DNA from: VRUE01 sp963816785
GTDB taxonomy: Bacteria > Actinomycetota > Thermoleophilia > Solirubrobacterales > 70-9
Direction: 5' to 3'
Length of the DNA: 64,000 bases
Assembly (NCBI GenBank): GCA_963816785.1
Contig: CAWFLL010000002.1
Location: 744,001 to 808,000 of the forward strand
Part shown: positions 1 to 8,065 of the stretch, piece after piece
Numbering within the stretch: position 1 is the first letter of the stretch
How the letters are laid out: the number at the start of each line of letters is the position of its first letter
Program-made: the position numbers and the translations under genes
The notes under the pieces: model-generated
Told to the model about the DNA's origin: nothing
Database searches by the model: none
The model's input: only the letters and a program-made list of their open reading frames with translations

Positions 1-63
1 GAAGTGGGCAGCCAGCTCGTACGTCACTCCGCACTCTTTGCACTTCAAGCTCTCGATTGACAT
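1..63 (-). CDS. thrC: Threonine synthase, N-terminal fragment running off the left edge
   Basis: Only the first 21 codons are in the window. They read MSIESLKCKECGVTYEL and on, the zinc-ribbon-like CxxC opening typical of many bacterial threonine synthases, which convert O-phosphohomoserine to threonine with PLP. The ATG at 61-63 is preceded by a good Shine-Dalgarno (AGAAGG, about 9 nt upstream). The gene is downstream of a SAM-I riboswitch and terminator, so its transcription should fall when S-adenosylmethionine is plentiful. The identification rests on a short N-terminus; another enzyme with the same amino-terminal ribbon cannot be excluded. Confidence 0.62.
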   Translation of the reverse strand, partial: MSIESLKCKECGVTYELAAHF

Positions 64-90
64 CCGATCGTCCTTCTCTTCGCCATAAAC

Positions 91-120
91 AAAAAACCTC
101 CGCCTCGTGTGGGGCAGAGG
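91..120 (-). terminator. Rho-independent terminator of the SAM-I riboswitch expression platform
   Basis: On the minus strand CCTCTGCC and GGCGGAGG form an 8-bp stem (one T-G wobble) around an 8-nt loop, followed directly by TTTTTT. It lies between the riboswitch aptamer and the thrC start. The loop side contains CCCCACA, complementary to TGTGGGG at the 3' side of aptamer helix P1, which gives an antiterminator alternative. Ligand-bound P1 should therefore free the terminator and switch the gene off. Confidence 0.88.
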
Positions 121-137
121 TCCTGATCGGACATCCC

Positions 138-252
138 CCACATCTTCCAGGCCCATGTCGGCCTGCTGGACTTGGCACCTCTCCTCGAACCGATGGTCCG
201 AGGTGGTTGCCGGGGCTTCGATGGGCCAGTCCCTCCACCCCTCTAGATGTGG
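138..252 (-). ncRNA. SAM-I (S-box) riboswitch aptamer
   Basis: Read on the minus strand, the segment has the S-box consensus blocks in order: GGTGGAGGGACTGGCCC, then GAAGCCCCGGCAACC, then GAGGTGCCAAGTCCAGCAGG. The ends pair as helix P1 (CCACATCT at 252-245 with AGATGTGG at 145-138). A terminator follows at 91-120 and thrC starts at 63. S-box RNAs bind S-adenosylmethionine and usually turn off methionine and cysteine genes. Here the first gene downstream looks like threonine synthase, which competes with methionine synthesis for the same precursor. Confidence 0.93.
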
Positions 253-268
253 CGTATATGTGGGCCGA

Positions 269-299
269 AGAGTACCAGGGAAGATTTCACCCGGTCCAA
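269..299 (-). promoter_or_regulatory. Possible promoter for the riboswitch-thrC transcript
   Basis: On the minus strand TTGGAC (299-294) is followed after 19 nt by TACTCT (274-269), a weak sigma-70-like pair at a suitable distance upstream of the riboswitch. The spacing is longer than ideal and other AT-rich hexamers are close by, so this is tentative. Confidence 0.3.
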
Positions 300-367
300 A
301 TTAGGCATGGCGTTTAACCTTGTGCCAACCATGCCTGACGAGACCGCCGACAAGATGAGCCAGAGCG

Positions 368-1369
368 ATGCCGAACCTTCCAAAGCCAAGGCTGCGTCGT
401 TCTGCGCGGCGCGGCGAGCTCATCCAGGCACAGGCTGAGCCGCAGACGCCGCGCGTCGAGCAGATCGACTCCTCGGAGCTGCGTTGGGTCAACATCGAGC
501 GACCCGGCGCCCTCGAGCGCGGGTGGCTGGAGGAGAACTTCGACTTCCACGCGCTCGACCTGGAGGACGTCCTCTCCCGCAACCAGCGCCCGAAGATCGA
601 CGTCTACGACGACTACCTGTTCATCGTCCTCCACCTCCCGGTCTTCGATCCCGCCGCGAGGCGCCTCGGCACGGGAGAGCTCGACCTCTTCGTCGGCCCC
701 GGCTACCTGGTCACGATCCCGAACCAGCCCCTGCAGCCGGTCGAGTACCTGTTCGAGACCTGCCGCGTCAAGGAGGAGGTGCGCGAGCAGCTGTTCGGGC
801 GCGGCTCCGGCTACCTCCTCTACCGGCTGGTCGACGACAGCTTCGACTACTGCTTCCCGATGCTGCGCAAGATCGGCAACAAGCTCGACGCGGCCGAGGA
901 CGACATCTTCAAAGGCCGCTCGGAAGAGGTTGTCCGCGACATCTCCAACGTCAAGCAGGAGATCATCAACTTCCGCAAGGTGATCCGCCCGCAGCGGCCG
1001 GTGCTGCACGACCTCGAGCGGGTCAAGCAGCGCTACCTCGCCCCCGACCTCGACCTGGAGATCTACTTCGACGACATCGTCGATGCCCACGAGCGGATCT
1101 GGGACATGCTGGAGAACTACAAGGAGGTCGTGGAGGCGCTCGAGGAGACCAACGAGTCGGTGATCTCCCACCGCGTCAACGACATCCTCCGAGTCCTCAC
1201 CTCGATCAGCGTCATCGTCCTGCCGCTGACCCTGATCGCCAGCGTCTGGGGGATGAACGTCGGCGTGCCGGGAGAAGGCGATCAGTCCGACTTCTTCCTG
1301 ATCGTCGGCGCGATGCTGGTCATGCTCCTGGCAATGGTCGTGTACTTCCGCCGCCGCGGCTGGTTGTAA
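368..1369 (+). CDS. corA: CorA-family magnesium/divalent cation transporter
   Basis: A CorA-type pentameric channel of the cytoplasmic membrane that takes up Mg2+ or related ions. The 333-residue product has the expected layout: a soluble domain and long helices to about residue 270, then two C-terminal membrane helices separated by a loop that opens with the signature GMN (about 295-297). Length is normal for the family. The ATG at 368 has no clear ribosome site. An ATG at 331 in another frame opens MPDETADKMSQSDAEPS and runs to an ARR that would join smoothly onto RRGELIQ of this frame, so the native start may be 331 with one indel near 405. It is transcribed divergently from the riboswitch-thrC unit. 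Confidence 0.88.
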   Translation: MPNLPKPRLRRSARRGELIQAQAEPQTPRVEQIDSSELRWVNIERPGALERGWLEENFDFHALDLEDVLSRNQRPKIDVYDDYLFIVLHLPVFDPAARRLGTGELDLFVGPGYLVTIPNQPLQPVEYLFETCRVKEEVREQLFGRGSGYLLYRLVDDSFDYCFPMLRKIGNKLDAAEDDIFKGRSEEVVRDISNVKQEIINFRKVIRPQRPVLHDLERVKQRYLAPDLDLEIYFDDIVDAHERIWDMLENYKEVVEALEETNESVISHRVNDILRVLTSISVIVLPLTLIASVWGMNVGVPGEGDQSDFFLIVGAMLVMLLAMVVYFRRRGWL

Positions 1370-1409
1370 CAAGGCGCCGTCCGGGGGCGGCTTCCATAGG
1401 ATCCTTCGT

Positions 1410-1898
1410 GTGGCCAATTTTCGGATCTGGGCGCCCTGGCGCCTCGCTTACGTGAAGGGCGCGTCGAAGGACATCGAGGAGGACTGCATCTTCTGCGCCA
1501 AGCCGGGCGCGGATGACGATGAGGCGAACCTGATCGTCCACCGCGGCGATCGCTGCTTCGTGATCCTCAACCTCTTCCCCTACACGAACGGGCACCTGAT
1601 GGTGGCCCCCTACGAGCACATCGCCACCCTCCAGGAGCTTTCCGAGGAGACGGTCGCCGAGATGATGGCGCTGGCCCAGCGGGCGATGGTCCGGCTCGGG
1701 GAGGTGTACGACCCGCAGGGCTACAACGTCGGCTTCAATCAGGGACGCGCCGCCGGAGCCGGGGTCGAGCACCACATCCACCTTCACGTGGTCCCGCGCT
1801 GGGGCGGTGACACCAACTTCATGCCGGTGATCGCCGACACCAAGGTGATGCCCCAGACGCTCGAGCAGAGCTACGACGCATTGGCGGGGGCGTTTTGA
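1410..1898 (+). CDS. HIT-family nucleotide hydrolase/phosphorylase
   Basis: Histidine-triad protein of 162 residues acting on nucleotide-phosphate bonds such as dinucleoside polyphosphates or AMP conjugates. The catalytic HIT motif is clear (H122-I-H124-L-H126 in the run EHHIHLHVVP), and CIFC at 26-29 is the N-terminal metal-binding pair found in many bacterial HIT proteins. The fold-typical segment NLFPYTNGHLMV is at about 54-65. I chose the GTG at 1410, which follows AGGATCC. It lies 40 nt after corA and is followed by a phosphohexomutase in the same direction. The exact substrate cannot be read from sequence. Confidence 0.87.
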   Translation: MANFRIWAPWRLAYVKGASKDIEEDCIFCAKPGADDDEANLIVHRGDRCFVILNLFPYTNGHLMVAPYEHIATLQELSEETVAEMMALAQRAMVRLGEVYDPQGYNVGFNQGRAAGAGVEHHIHLHVVPRWGGDTNFMPVIADTKVMPQTLEQSYDALAGAF

Positions 1899-1934
1899 GG
1901 CCCAAGGTGTTCCCCGCCGCCCCCGAACGCGGGA

Positions 1935-1973
1935 GCAACCCCGAATCCATCTCTGATTCTTTTTCGGGGTTGC
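1935..1973 (+). other. Perfect 11-bp inverted repeat between the HIT and phosphohexomutase genes
   Basis: GCAACCCCGAA (1935-1945) and TTCGGGGTTGC (1963-1973) can form an 11-bp hairpin with a 17-nt loop. No U-tract follows, so it is not a standard terminator. It ends 8 nt before the GAGGAGG ribosome site of the next gene and might affect mRNA stability or translation. Confidence 0.55.
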
Positions 1974-1995
1974 GGGAGCAGAGGAGGCGGCGTTG

Positions 1996-3351
1996 ATGTC
2001 GATCTTCAAGGCCTACGACATCCGTGGCCTGTACGGCACCGAGATGGACGAGACGACCGCGCTGGCCATCGGGCGCGCCTTTGTCCGCGTCCTCGGCCGG
2101 CTTCGCGACAAGCCGCCCGCCGAGCTGCGGGTCGGCCTCGGGCGCGACATGAGGCTGACCTCGCCGACGATGGCCGCGGAGCTGCGCGACGGGATGATCT
2201 TCGAGGGGGCGACCGTGCTCGACGCCGGCATGGTCGCGACCGAGATGCTCTACCACCTGGTCGGCTCGCGTGAGCTGGACGGGGGCGCGATGGTCACCGC
2301 CTCCCACAACCCGAAGGCCTATACCGGTGTGAAGCTGATCCGCGAGGGCGCCCTGGCGCTCTCCGGCGACGCCGGGATCGGCGACGTCCAACGCGAGATC
2401 GAGGCCGGCCTCGGCCATGGCCCCGGCGGCGGCTCCTTCGAGGAGGTCGACATCTGGGACGAGTACCGCGCCCACGCCATCTCCTTCATCGACCCCGGAA
2501 AGGTGAAGCCGATGAAGGTCGTCGTCGACGGCGGCAACGGGATGGCCGGGCCGATGGTCGGGCCGATCCTGCACGGGCTCGGCCTCGAGCTCGAGGAGAT
2601 GTACTTCGAGCCCGACGGCGAGTTCCCCGATCACGAACCGAACCCGCTGCTGGAGGAGAACCGCCGCCAGATCATCGACCGGGTGGGCTCGAGCGGCGCC
2701 GACCTCGGGATCGCCTGGGACGGCGACGCCGACCGCTGCTTCCTCATCGACGGCGACGGCAGGTTCTGCGACGGCGACTTCGTCTGCGCGCTGCTGGCGC
2801 GCTCCGCCCTGCAGGCCAACCCGGGGGCGATGATCCTCTACGACCCGCGCTCGAGCCGCGCGGTCCCGGACCTGGTCGCCGCCGAGGGTGGGCGCTCGGC
2901 CATCTCAAGGGTCGGCCACGCCTTCTTCAAGCAGCGGATGCGCGAGGAGAACGCGGTCTTCGGCGGCGAGGTCTCCGGCCACTACTACTTCCGCGACTTC
3001 TGGTGCGCCGACTCCGGGGTGATCCCGGCGCTGCTGATGCTGGAGCTGATCTCGGTCGACAGCCGGCCGCTCTCGGAGCTGATCGCCGACTTCCGGTCGC
3101 GCTATTTCATCTCGGGAGAGATCAACTCCGAGGTCGCGGACCAGGAGGCGAAGATGGAGGAGATCGCGGACCGCTACTCCGACGGGGAGCAGACCCGCCT
3201 CGACGGCATCTCTCTCGACTACCCCGACTGGCACTTCAACGTCCGCCCCTCGAACACCGAGCCGCTTCTCCGCCTCAACCTCGAGTCGCTGGTCTCGCCC
3301 GAGGACATGGAAGCGAAGCGCGACGAGATCCTCGCCCTGATCCGCGCATGA
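1996..3351 (+). CDS. Phosphomannomutase/phosphoglucomutase
   Basis: Alpha-D-phosphohexomutase that interconverts hexose 6- and 1-phosphates (mannose and/or glucose), feeding GDP-mannose or UDP-glucose synthesis. The product is 451 residues. The phosphoserine loop TASHNP is at about 101-106, the metal loop DGDADR at about 245, and the C-terminal phosphate-binding RPSNTEP close to 420, so all family landmarks are present. ATG 1996 sits 8 nt after GAGGAGG; a TTG at 1993 is less likely. The stop overlaps the start of a 23-codon mini-ORF (ATGA). It is a plausible precursor supplier for the polysaccharide locus that follows. Confidence 0.92.
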   Translation: MSIFKAYDIRGLYGTEMDETTALAIGRAFVRVLGRLRDKPPAELRVGLGRDMRLTSPTMAAELRDGMIFEGATVLDAGMVATEMLYHLVGSRELDGGAMVTASHNPKAYTGVKLIREGALALSGDAGIGDVQREIEAGLGHGPGGGSFEEVDIWDEYRAHAISFIDPGKVKPMKVVVDGGNGMAGPMVGPILHGLGLELEEMYFEPDGEFPDHEPNPLLEENRRQIIDRVGSSGADLGIAWDGDADRCFLIDGDGRFCDGDFVCALLARSALQANPGAMILYDPRSSRAVPDLVAAEGGRSAISRVGHAFFKQRMREENAVFGGEVSGHYYFRDFWCADSGVIPALLMLELISVDSRPLSELIADFRSRYFISGEINSEVADQEAKMEEIADRYSDGEQTRLDGISLDYPDWHFNVRPSNTEPLLRLNLESLVSPEDMEAKRDEILALIRA

Positions 3352-3419
3352 GCGCGGAGCGAGCAAGCAAGCATCTCTGGTTCCATGCGCCGCGAGCGAA
3401 GCGCGAGAATTTGTCATGA
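3348..3419 (+). CDS. 23-codon mini-ORF, copy 1 of a 72-nt coupled repeat
   Basis: This 72-nt segment fills the whole gap between the phosphohexomutase and the next gene. Its ATG overlaps the upstream TGA (ATGA at 3348) and its TGA overlaps the downstream ATG (ATGA at 3416). It encodes a basic peptide beginning MSAERASKH and ending RAKRENLS. A second copy, matching at about 60 of 72 nt, lies between ruvA and ruvB at 49041-49112 with the same stop/start geometry at its upstream end. Similarity stops exactly at the codon overlaps. It may be a translated small protein, a coupling device, or a dispersed repeat that happens to be open. I do not recognise a protein family. Confidence 0.55.
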   Translation: MSAERASKHLWFHAPRAKRENLS

Positions 3420-4420
3420 CGAGCACGCCCGAGGAGGCGCTGGAGCAGGCGGCCCTGGCCGGCATCCACCAGCTCCGCATCCCCACCCCGTTCGCGGTCG
3501 GACGCGTCAACTGCTACCTGCTCGAGGACGACCCGCTGACCCTGGTCGACACCGGCCCCAATTCGGGCAAGGCGCTGGATGAGCTCCAGCGCCAGCTCGG
3601 AGAACGAGATCACTCGATCGACGACCTCGAGCTGGTCATCCTCACCCACCAACACATCGACCACCTGGGGCTGGTCGAGATCATCGCCGAGCATTCCGGC
3701 GCCGAGGTGGCGGCGATCGGCGTCGCCGCCGAGCGGCTGGCGAACTTCGGCGAGGACGCCGAGCGCGAGGATGAGTTCGCGGTCGACCTGATGCTGCGCA
3801 ACGGCATCCCATCCGAGGTCGCCCATGCGCTCCAGAGCGTCTCGCGTAGCTTCCGCGGCTGGGGCTCCCAGGCGCGGGTGACGCGGCCGTTGGACGATGG
3901 CGAGCGGATCGAGTTCCGCGATCGCACCCTGGAGGCCCTGCACAGGCCCGGTCACAGCCCGTCCGACACCGTGTTCTGGGACGAGGAGCGCCGGATTCTG
4001 ATCGCGGCCGATCACCTGATCGCCCACATCTCCTCCAACCCGCTGATCGCGCGGCCGCTCGACGGCTCGGACCGCCGCGAGCAGGCGCTCGTCACCTACA
4101 TCGAGTCGTTGCGCAAGACGCGCGAGATGCCGGCCGACTTCGTCCTCTCCGGGCACGGCGAGCCGATCGTCGACCACGTCGCCCTGATCGACGACCGCCT
4201 CGCCAAACACGATCGCCGCAAGGAGAAGATCCACAGGCTGATCGCCGAGCGCCCCCGCACCGGCTACGAGATCGCGCAGGCGATCTGGGGCAACGTCGCC
4301 GTCACCCAGGCCTTCCTCACCCTCTCGGAGGTGATCGGGCACGCCGACCTGCTGGTCAACGAAGGACGGGTGCGCGAAGTGGACGACGGGGAGGTGATCC
4401 GCTATGAGGCGACCGGGTAG
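3416..4420 (+). CDS. Metallo-beta-lactamase-fold hydrolase
   Basis: Cytosolic hydrolase of the MBL superfamily, 334 residues. The metal-binding motif HQHIDH is at 78-83; further ligands are likely in RPGHSPSD (about 178) and AADHLI (about 197), with a late SGHGEP near 241. The C-terminal 70 residues (RRKEKIHRLIAERPRTGYEI) form a winged-helix-like tail, as in the glyoxalase-II/LACTB2-like group. The substrate is unknown; thioesters or lactone-like compounds are typical. The start overlaps the stop of the mini-ORF, and its end overlaps the lipid-kinase gene by 17 nt, so the three are probably co-translated. Confidence 0.85.
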   Translation: MTSTPEEALEQAALAGIHQLRIPTPFAVGRVNCYLLEDDPLTLVDTGPNSGKALDELQRQLGERDHSIDDLELVILTHQHIDHLGLVEIIAEHSGAEVAAIGVAAERLANFGEDAEREDEFAVDLMLRNGIPSEVAHALQSVSRSFRGWGSQARVTRPLDDGERIEFRDRTLEALHRPGHSPSDTVFWDEERRILIAADHLIAHISSNPLIARPLDGSDRREQALVTYIESLRKTREMPADFVLSGHGEPIVDHVALIDDRLAKHDRRKEKIHRLIAERPRTGYEIAQAIWGNVAVTQAFLTLSEVIGHADLLVNEGRVREVDDGEVIRYEATG

Positions 4421-5366
4421 GCGGGCCGCCAAGAAGCGGATGCTGATCATCGTCAACCCCTACGCGACGACGGTCTCCAACCGGCTCAAGAACCTGGTCG
4501 TCTACGCGCTCCAGGGGCGTTACGAAGTGGAGACGGTCTCGACCGAGGCCCAGAACCACGCGACCGAGATCGGGCGCGAGGTCCGCGATCACGGATACGA
4601 CATCGTCGTCGCCTTCGGCGGGGACGGGACCCTGAACGAGATCGCCAACGGCCTCGCCGGGACCGACGTGCCGGTCTCGGTCCTGCCCGGCGGCTCGACC
4701 AATGTCGTCTGCCGCACCCTCGGGATCCCCAACGACGTCGTCGACGCGACCGAGCACCTGCTCGCCCTCGCCGACGACTGGGCGCCGCGCAAGATCGACC
4801 TCGGCCGGGTCGACGACCGCCACTTCGTCTTCTCCTGCGGGATCGGCCTCGACGCCACCGTGGTGAAGCGGGTCGATGCCCATCCCGGGCTGAAGTCGAA
4901 AGCCGGGCCCTACTACTACACCTGGGCCGCCCTCTCCGCCTTCTACCGCGGCTTCCTGCTCAACCCGGTCCGGCTGCGTGTCGAGGTCGCCGGCAGGACC
5001 GTCGAGGGTGTCACCGCCCTCGCCCAGAACTCCGATCCCTTCACCTACTTTGCGAGCCGGCCGCTGCGCGTCTGCGAGGGGGTCGAGATCGACGACGGCA
5101 CCCTTTCCCTCGGGGTTCTGAAGCGCGCCGCGCAGCGCGACATGCCGAGCCTGATCCCGCGCCTGTTCAGCGAGAGGCGGCCCGCCGCCCGCCATCGCCA
5201 GATCGAACATTTCGAGAACGTGACCGAGGCGACGGTGAGCTCGATCTCCACCGTCGGGGACGGGGCCACCCGGCCGTTCCCGGTCCAGGTCGACGGCGAC
5301 TACATCGGAGAGCGCATCGAGGTTGCCCTCAGCGTGGACCCGGGCGCCCTCACCGTAGTGGCCTAG
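4404..5366 (+). CDS. Diacylglycerol/lipid kinase (YegS/DagK-like)
   Basis: ATP-dependent lipid kinase of the DAGK catalytic superfamily, 320 residues, probably phosphorylating diacylglycerol or another membrane lipid. The N-terminal MLIIVNPYA strand is followed by the nucleotide-binding GGDGTLNE at 72-79 and by LPGGSTNVV near 92, both diagnostic. The C-terminal beta-sandwich ends in VQVDGDYIG. The start overlaps the MBL gene by 17 nt, and the 3' end overlaps by 17 nt the convergent acetyltransferase gene on the other strand. Confidence 0.88.
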   Translation: MRRPGRRAAKKRMLIIVNPYATTVSNRLKNLVVYALQGRYEVETVSTEAQNHATEIGREVRDHGYDIVVAFGGDGTLNEIANGLAGTDVPVSVLPGGSTNVVCRTLGIPNDVVDATEHLLALADDWAPRKIDLGRVDDRHFVFSCGIGLDATVVKRVDAHPGLKSKAGPYYYTWAALSAFYRGFLLNPVRLRVEVAGRTVEGVTALAQNSDPFTYFASRPLRVCEGVEIDDGTLSLGVLKRAAQRDMPSLIPRLFSERRPAARHRQIEHFENVTEATVSSISTVGDGATRPFPVQVDGDYIGERIEVALSVDPGALTVVA

Positions 5367-5847
5367 CGGGATTCCCGGCGACGGTCTCCCCCGCTTCGAC
5401 ATCCTTGGTTACGACGGCGCCGGCGCCGACCGTCGCCTCGCGCCCGATCCGCACCCCGCCGAGGATCGTCGCCCCGGAGCCGATCGACGCCCGGCGCTCG
5501 ACGACGGTGTGGAGCAACTCCCAGTCGGCCTCGGTCTGCAGATCGCCACTTTCGTCGGTCGCCCGGGGCCGCCTGTCGTTGACGAACATGACGCCGTGCC
5601 CGATGAACACCTCGTCCTCGATCGTGACGCCGTCGCAGATGAAGCTGTGACTCTGGACCTTGCAGGCGGCGCCGATCTCAGCGCCCCGCTGCACCTCGAC
5701 GAAGGTGCCGATCCTGGTTCGTTCCCCAATCCGGCAGCCGTAGAGGTTGGTGAAGGAGTGGACGACGACGCCCTCGCCGAACTCGACGTCGTCGATCAGC
5801 CGGTGTGGCGCCTCGTTGACCGGCGACCCGGTCGCGGTCGCCATCAT
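5350..5847 (-). CDS. Left-handed beta-helix N-acetyltransferase, WbpD/WlbB-like
   Basis: Hexapeptide-repeat acetyltransferase, 165 residues, that most resembles enzymes acetylating the 3-amino group of UDP-sugars in O-antigen synthesis (WbpD/WlbB). Diagnostic stretches are NLYGCRIGERTRIGTFVEVQ (about 34-53), HSFICDGVTIED, IGHGVMFVNDRRPRAT, and the closing AGNPARPL of the CoA-binding coil. The ATG at 5847 follows TGAGGAATC. It is the first gene of the polysaccharide locus and pairs logically with the DegT aminotransferase (8785) and the Gfo/Idh dehydrogenase (36671). The sugar acted on is inferred, not shown. Confidence 0.82.
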   Translation of the reverse strand: MMATATGSPVNEAPHRLIDDVEFGEGVVVHSFTNLYGCRIGERTRIGTFVEVQRGAEIGAACKVQSHSFICDGVTIEDEVFIGHGVMFVNDRRPRATDESGDLQTEADWELLHTVVERRASIGSGATILGGVRIGREATVGAGAVVTKDVEAGETVAGNPARPLR

Positions 5848-5986
5848 GATTCCTCACGGTCAGGTTCGCGCATCTCAACTGATCAACGGCTTGATGCCGG
5901 CCTATTTTCCACCCAGCCCGCCTGACCCATGGGGTGGTTGGCTTTCAGCCGGAAGTTCTTGAGCCAAGGGGCGTTCCCTACGCAGG

Positions 5987-7132
5987 ATGTCCGAGCGAGC
6001 CCTCCTGCTGTCCGGCGCGGGAAGCGCGACCGAACGCGACGGGGCTGCCCCGTCGACCGTGTACCAGCTCGCCTTCGAGAGCGACGGGGCGCAGGCAGAG
6101 TGGGACGCGTTCGTGCTGGCCGCCGACGGCCACCATGCGCAGGGTTGCACCTGGGCGACCGTCAAAGGCGTGCTCGGCTGGCGTGGAAAGCGGCTGGTGG
6201 TCCGCGACGACGGGCAGATCGTGGCGGGTGCCCAGGTCCTGGTGCGCGACGTCGCCCGGTTTGGGCGGGTCGGCACATGCGCGCACGGCCCCCTGCTCGC
6301 TCGCCGCGACCCGCGGCTGGTCGAGCTGGTCCACCGGGGTCTCCTCGAGCTTGGCCGTGGCGAGAGCATCCGCTATCTCAAGGTTCAGCCCCCGGCGCGC
6401 TCGACCGACCTCGCCTTGGGGCTGCGCGAGCGTGGCTGGACGCCGAGTGCCCTGCCGGCTGCACCGAGCGCGACCGTGCGCGTCGACCTCACGGCGTCCG
6501 AGGACGAAATCCTTGCTCGCATGCGCCAGGCCACACGGAAGACGATCCGGCGAGCCGAGAAACGAGGATTGCGCTTGCGTGAGGGTGGCCGTGATGACTT
6601 CGCCGCCTACTACCGCCTCATCGAGGCCACCAGCCGCCGCCAGGGCTTTACGCCATACCCCCGCCGCTACTACGAGACGCTCTGGGAGGAGTTCGCCGAG
6701 CGCGGGGGCAGTTGCCTGGTGCTGGCCGAGCAGGAGGGCGATGCGGTGTCCGCAACTCTGCTGCTCGCCTTTGGCGACACAGCGACCTGCAAGATGGGCG
6801 GCTGGTCGGGCGAGCGGTCGCGGGTGCGCCCCAACGAGCCGATGCACTTCGCGGCTATGCGCTGGGCAAAGCGGATCGGCGCGAGCTATTACGACTTCGA
6901 CGGCATTGATCGCCAATGTGCGCTTGCGGTGCTGAATGACGGGGAGCTCCCCGAGGATCAACTTCACAGCGTCGCGCACTTCAAGCTCGGCTTCGGCGGC
7001 GAGGTGGTGCTGCTGTCGGAGACGCTTGACATCGGCCCGGGCCGGTTGATGCGCCCGCTGGTGCGCGTGGCGGCCCCCCACCTCACCGGCCTTCGGCACC
7101 TGGCCCATCGTGTGGCTGGGCGCGGGCGATAG
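5987..7132 (+). CDS. FemAB/FemX-like aminoacyltransferase (GNAT-fold)
   Basis: A 381-residue member of the FemABX group, which transfers amino acids from aminoacyl-tRNA to cell-wall precursors, or a related acyltransferase of polysaccharide loci. The two half-domains are visible: an N-terminal half with YQLAFESDGAQAEWDAFV and a C-terminal half with the hallmark RMRQATRKTIRRAEKRGL (about 170-187) and YYDFDGID (about 303). ATG 5987 follows AGG. A second, shorter relative lies at 26161. In this setting the enzyme may decorate an exopolysaccharide instead of peptidoglycan; the sequence does not decide. Confidence 0.8.
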   Translation: MSERALLLSGAGSATERDGAAPSTVYQLAFESDGAQAEWDAFVLAADGHHAQGCTWATVKGVLGWRGKRLVVRDDGQIVAGAQVLVRDVARFGRVGTCAHGPLLARRDPRLVELVHRGLLELGRGESIRYLKVQPPARSTDLALGLRERGWTPSALPAAPSATVRVDLTASEDEILARMRQATRKTIRRAEKRGLRLREGGRDDFAAYYRLIEATSRRQGFTPYPRRYYETLWEEFAERGGSCLVLAEQEGDAVSATLLLAFGDTATCKMGGWSGERSRVRPNEPMHFAAMRWAKRIGASYYDFDGIDRQCALAVLNDGELPEDQLHSVAHFKLGFGGEVVLLSETLDIGPGRLMRPLVRVAAPHLTGLRHLAHRVAGRGR

Positions 7133-7171
7133 TCGTCCGAAAGAAGATCCGGCGCGACTCGTTGGCTCAGT

Positions 7172-7993
7172 ATGCAGATCGTTCTGCGGCGCAAGTTGAT
7201 GCGCGCGAGGACCCTGGTGCGGGAGATCCTGATCCCCTCCGAGCGCAGGCATGTGGCGGTCCGTCGCCGTCTCGCATGTCGCTACCTCAGCGGAGATGGC
7301 ATCGAGATCGGCGCCCTCTACCTCCCGCTTCCGCTACCCCGCGCCGCAAGGGCCAGCTACGTCGATCGATTGAGCCTCCCGGACCTTCGCACGCACTACC
7401 CGGAGCTGGACCAGTACGAGCTGGTCACGCCTGACATCGTCGATGACGGGGAGACGCTGGCCTCGATTCCAGATGGCTCGACTGATTTCGTCGTCGCCAA
7501 TCATCTGATCGAGCACTGCCAAGACCCGATCGGAACTCTGCTCGCATATGCCCGGGTGCTGCGGACCGGGGGAATTCTGTATCTGGCGGCACCCGATCGC
7601 CGCAGGTCGAGATTCGATCGGGACCGCGACGAGACCTCTCTCGAGCATCTCGTGAGTGATCACGAGGAGGGCCCGGAGGGCTCACGCGCCATCCACTACG
7701 AGGAATGGACCCGCCTCGGAATCGACGTTCCCATGGATCAGGTCTCGATCCGAGCCAGGGCCCTGGAAGCCGAGGAGTACTCGATTCACTTCCACACCTT
7801 CACCCTGACCTCGTTCCTGAACCTCATGCTCCACTGCCGAGCTGCATACAACCTTCCTCTCGAGGTGATGGCGGCTGAGACCAATGACCATGAGTTCATT
7901 GTCATAGCGCGGAGGACCACCAGGGAGGATTCACCGCAGGAGGCGGACGGTTCATTCGCGGCTGCGATCGACGGGGCTGGCCAGCCTGCCTAG
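7172..7993 (+). CDS. Class I SAM-dependent methyltransferase
   Basis: Methyltransferase of 273 residues from a group common in polysaccharide loci. Visible features are GIEIGAL near 46-52 (motif I region), the DFVVANHLIEH segment near 107 (equivalent to the methyltransferase-11 post-I region), and GGILYLAAPDRR near 134. A long C-terminal part ends in HEFIVIARR. The start is the ATG of MQIVLRRK. It follows the FemAB gene by about 40 nt. It probably methylates a sugar or sugar-nucleotide, but there is no substrate evidence. Confidence 0.78.
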   Translation: MQIVLRRKLMRARTLVREILIPSERRHVAVRRRLACRYLSGDGIEIGALYLPLPLPRAARASYVDRLSLPDLRTHYPELDQYELVTPDIVDDGETLASIPDGSTDFVVANHLIEHCQDPIGTLLAYARVLRTGGILYLAAPDRRRSRFDRDRDETSLEHLVSDHEEGPEGSRAIHYEEWTRLGIDVPMDQVSIRARALEAEEYSIHFHTFTLTSFLNLMLHCRAAYNLPLEVMAAETNDHEFIVIARRTTREDSPQEADGSFAAAIDGAGQPA

Positions 7994-8065
7994 GAGGCCG
8001 GTCGGTGGACATCCCGGAGGACTCGGTGGTCGCGCGGTGGACGGCGCGGAAATATTCGGCAAGAC

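Noticed and set aside
1935..1973. Hairpin as a rho-independent terminator
   Set aside because: There is no U-tract after the stem and the next gene's ribosome site follows within a few bases, so termination here is unlikely.
5848..5986. Possible mobile-element boundary between the acetyltransferase and FemAB genes
   Set aside because: Only a divergent gap with ribosome sites is present; no inverted terminal repeat, target duplication or transposase fragment was found.
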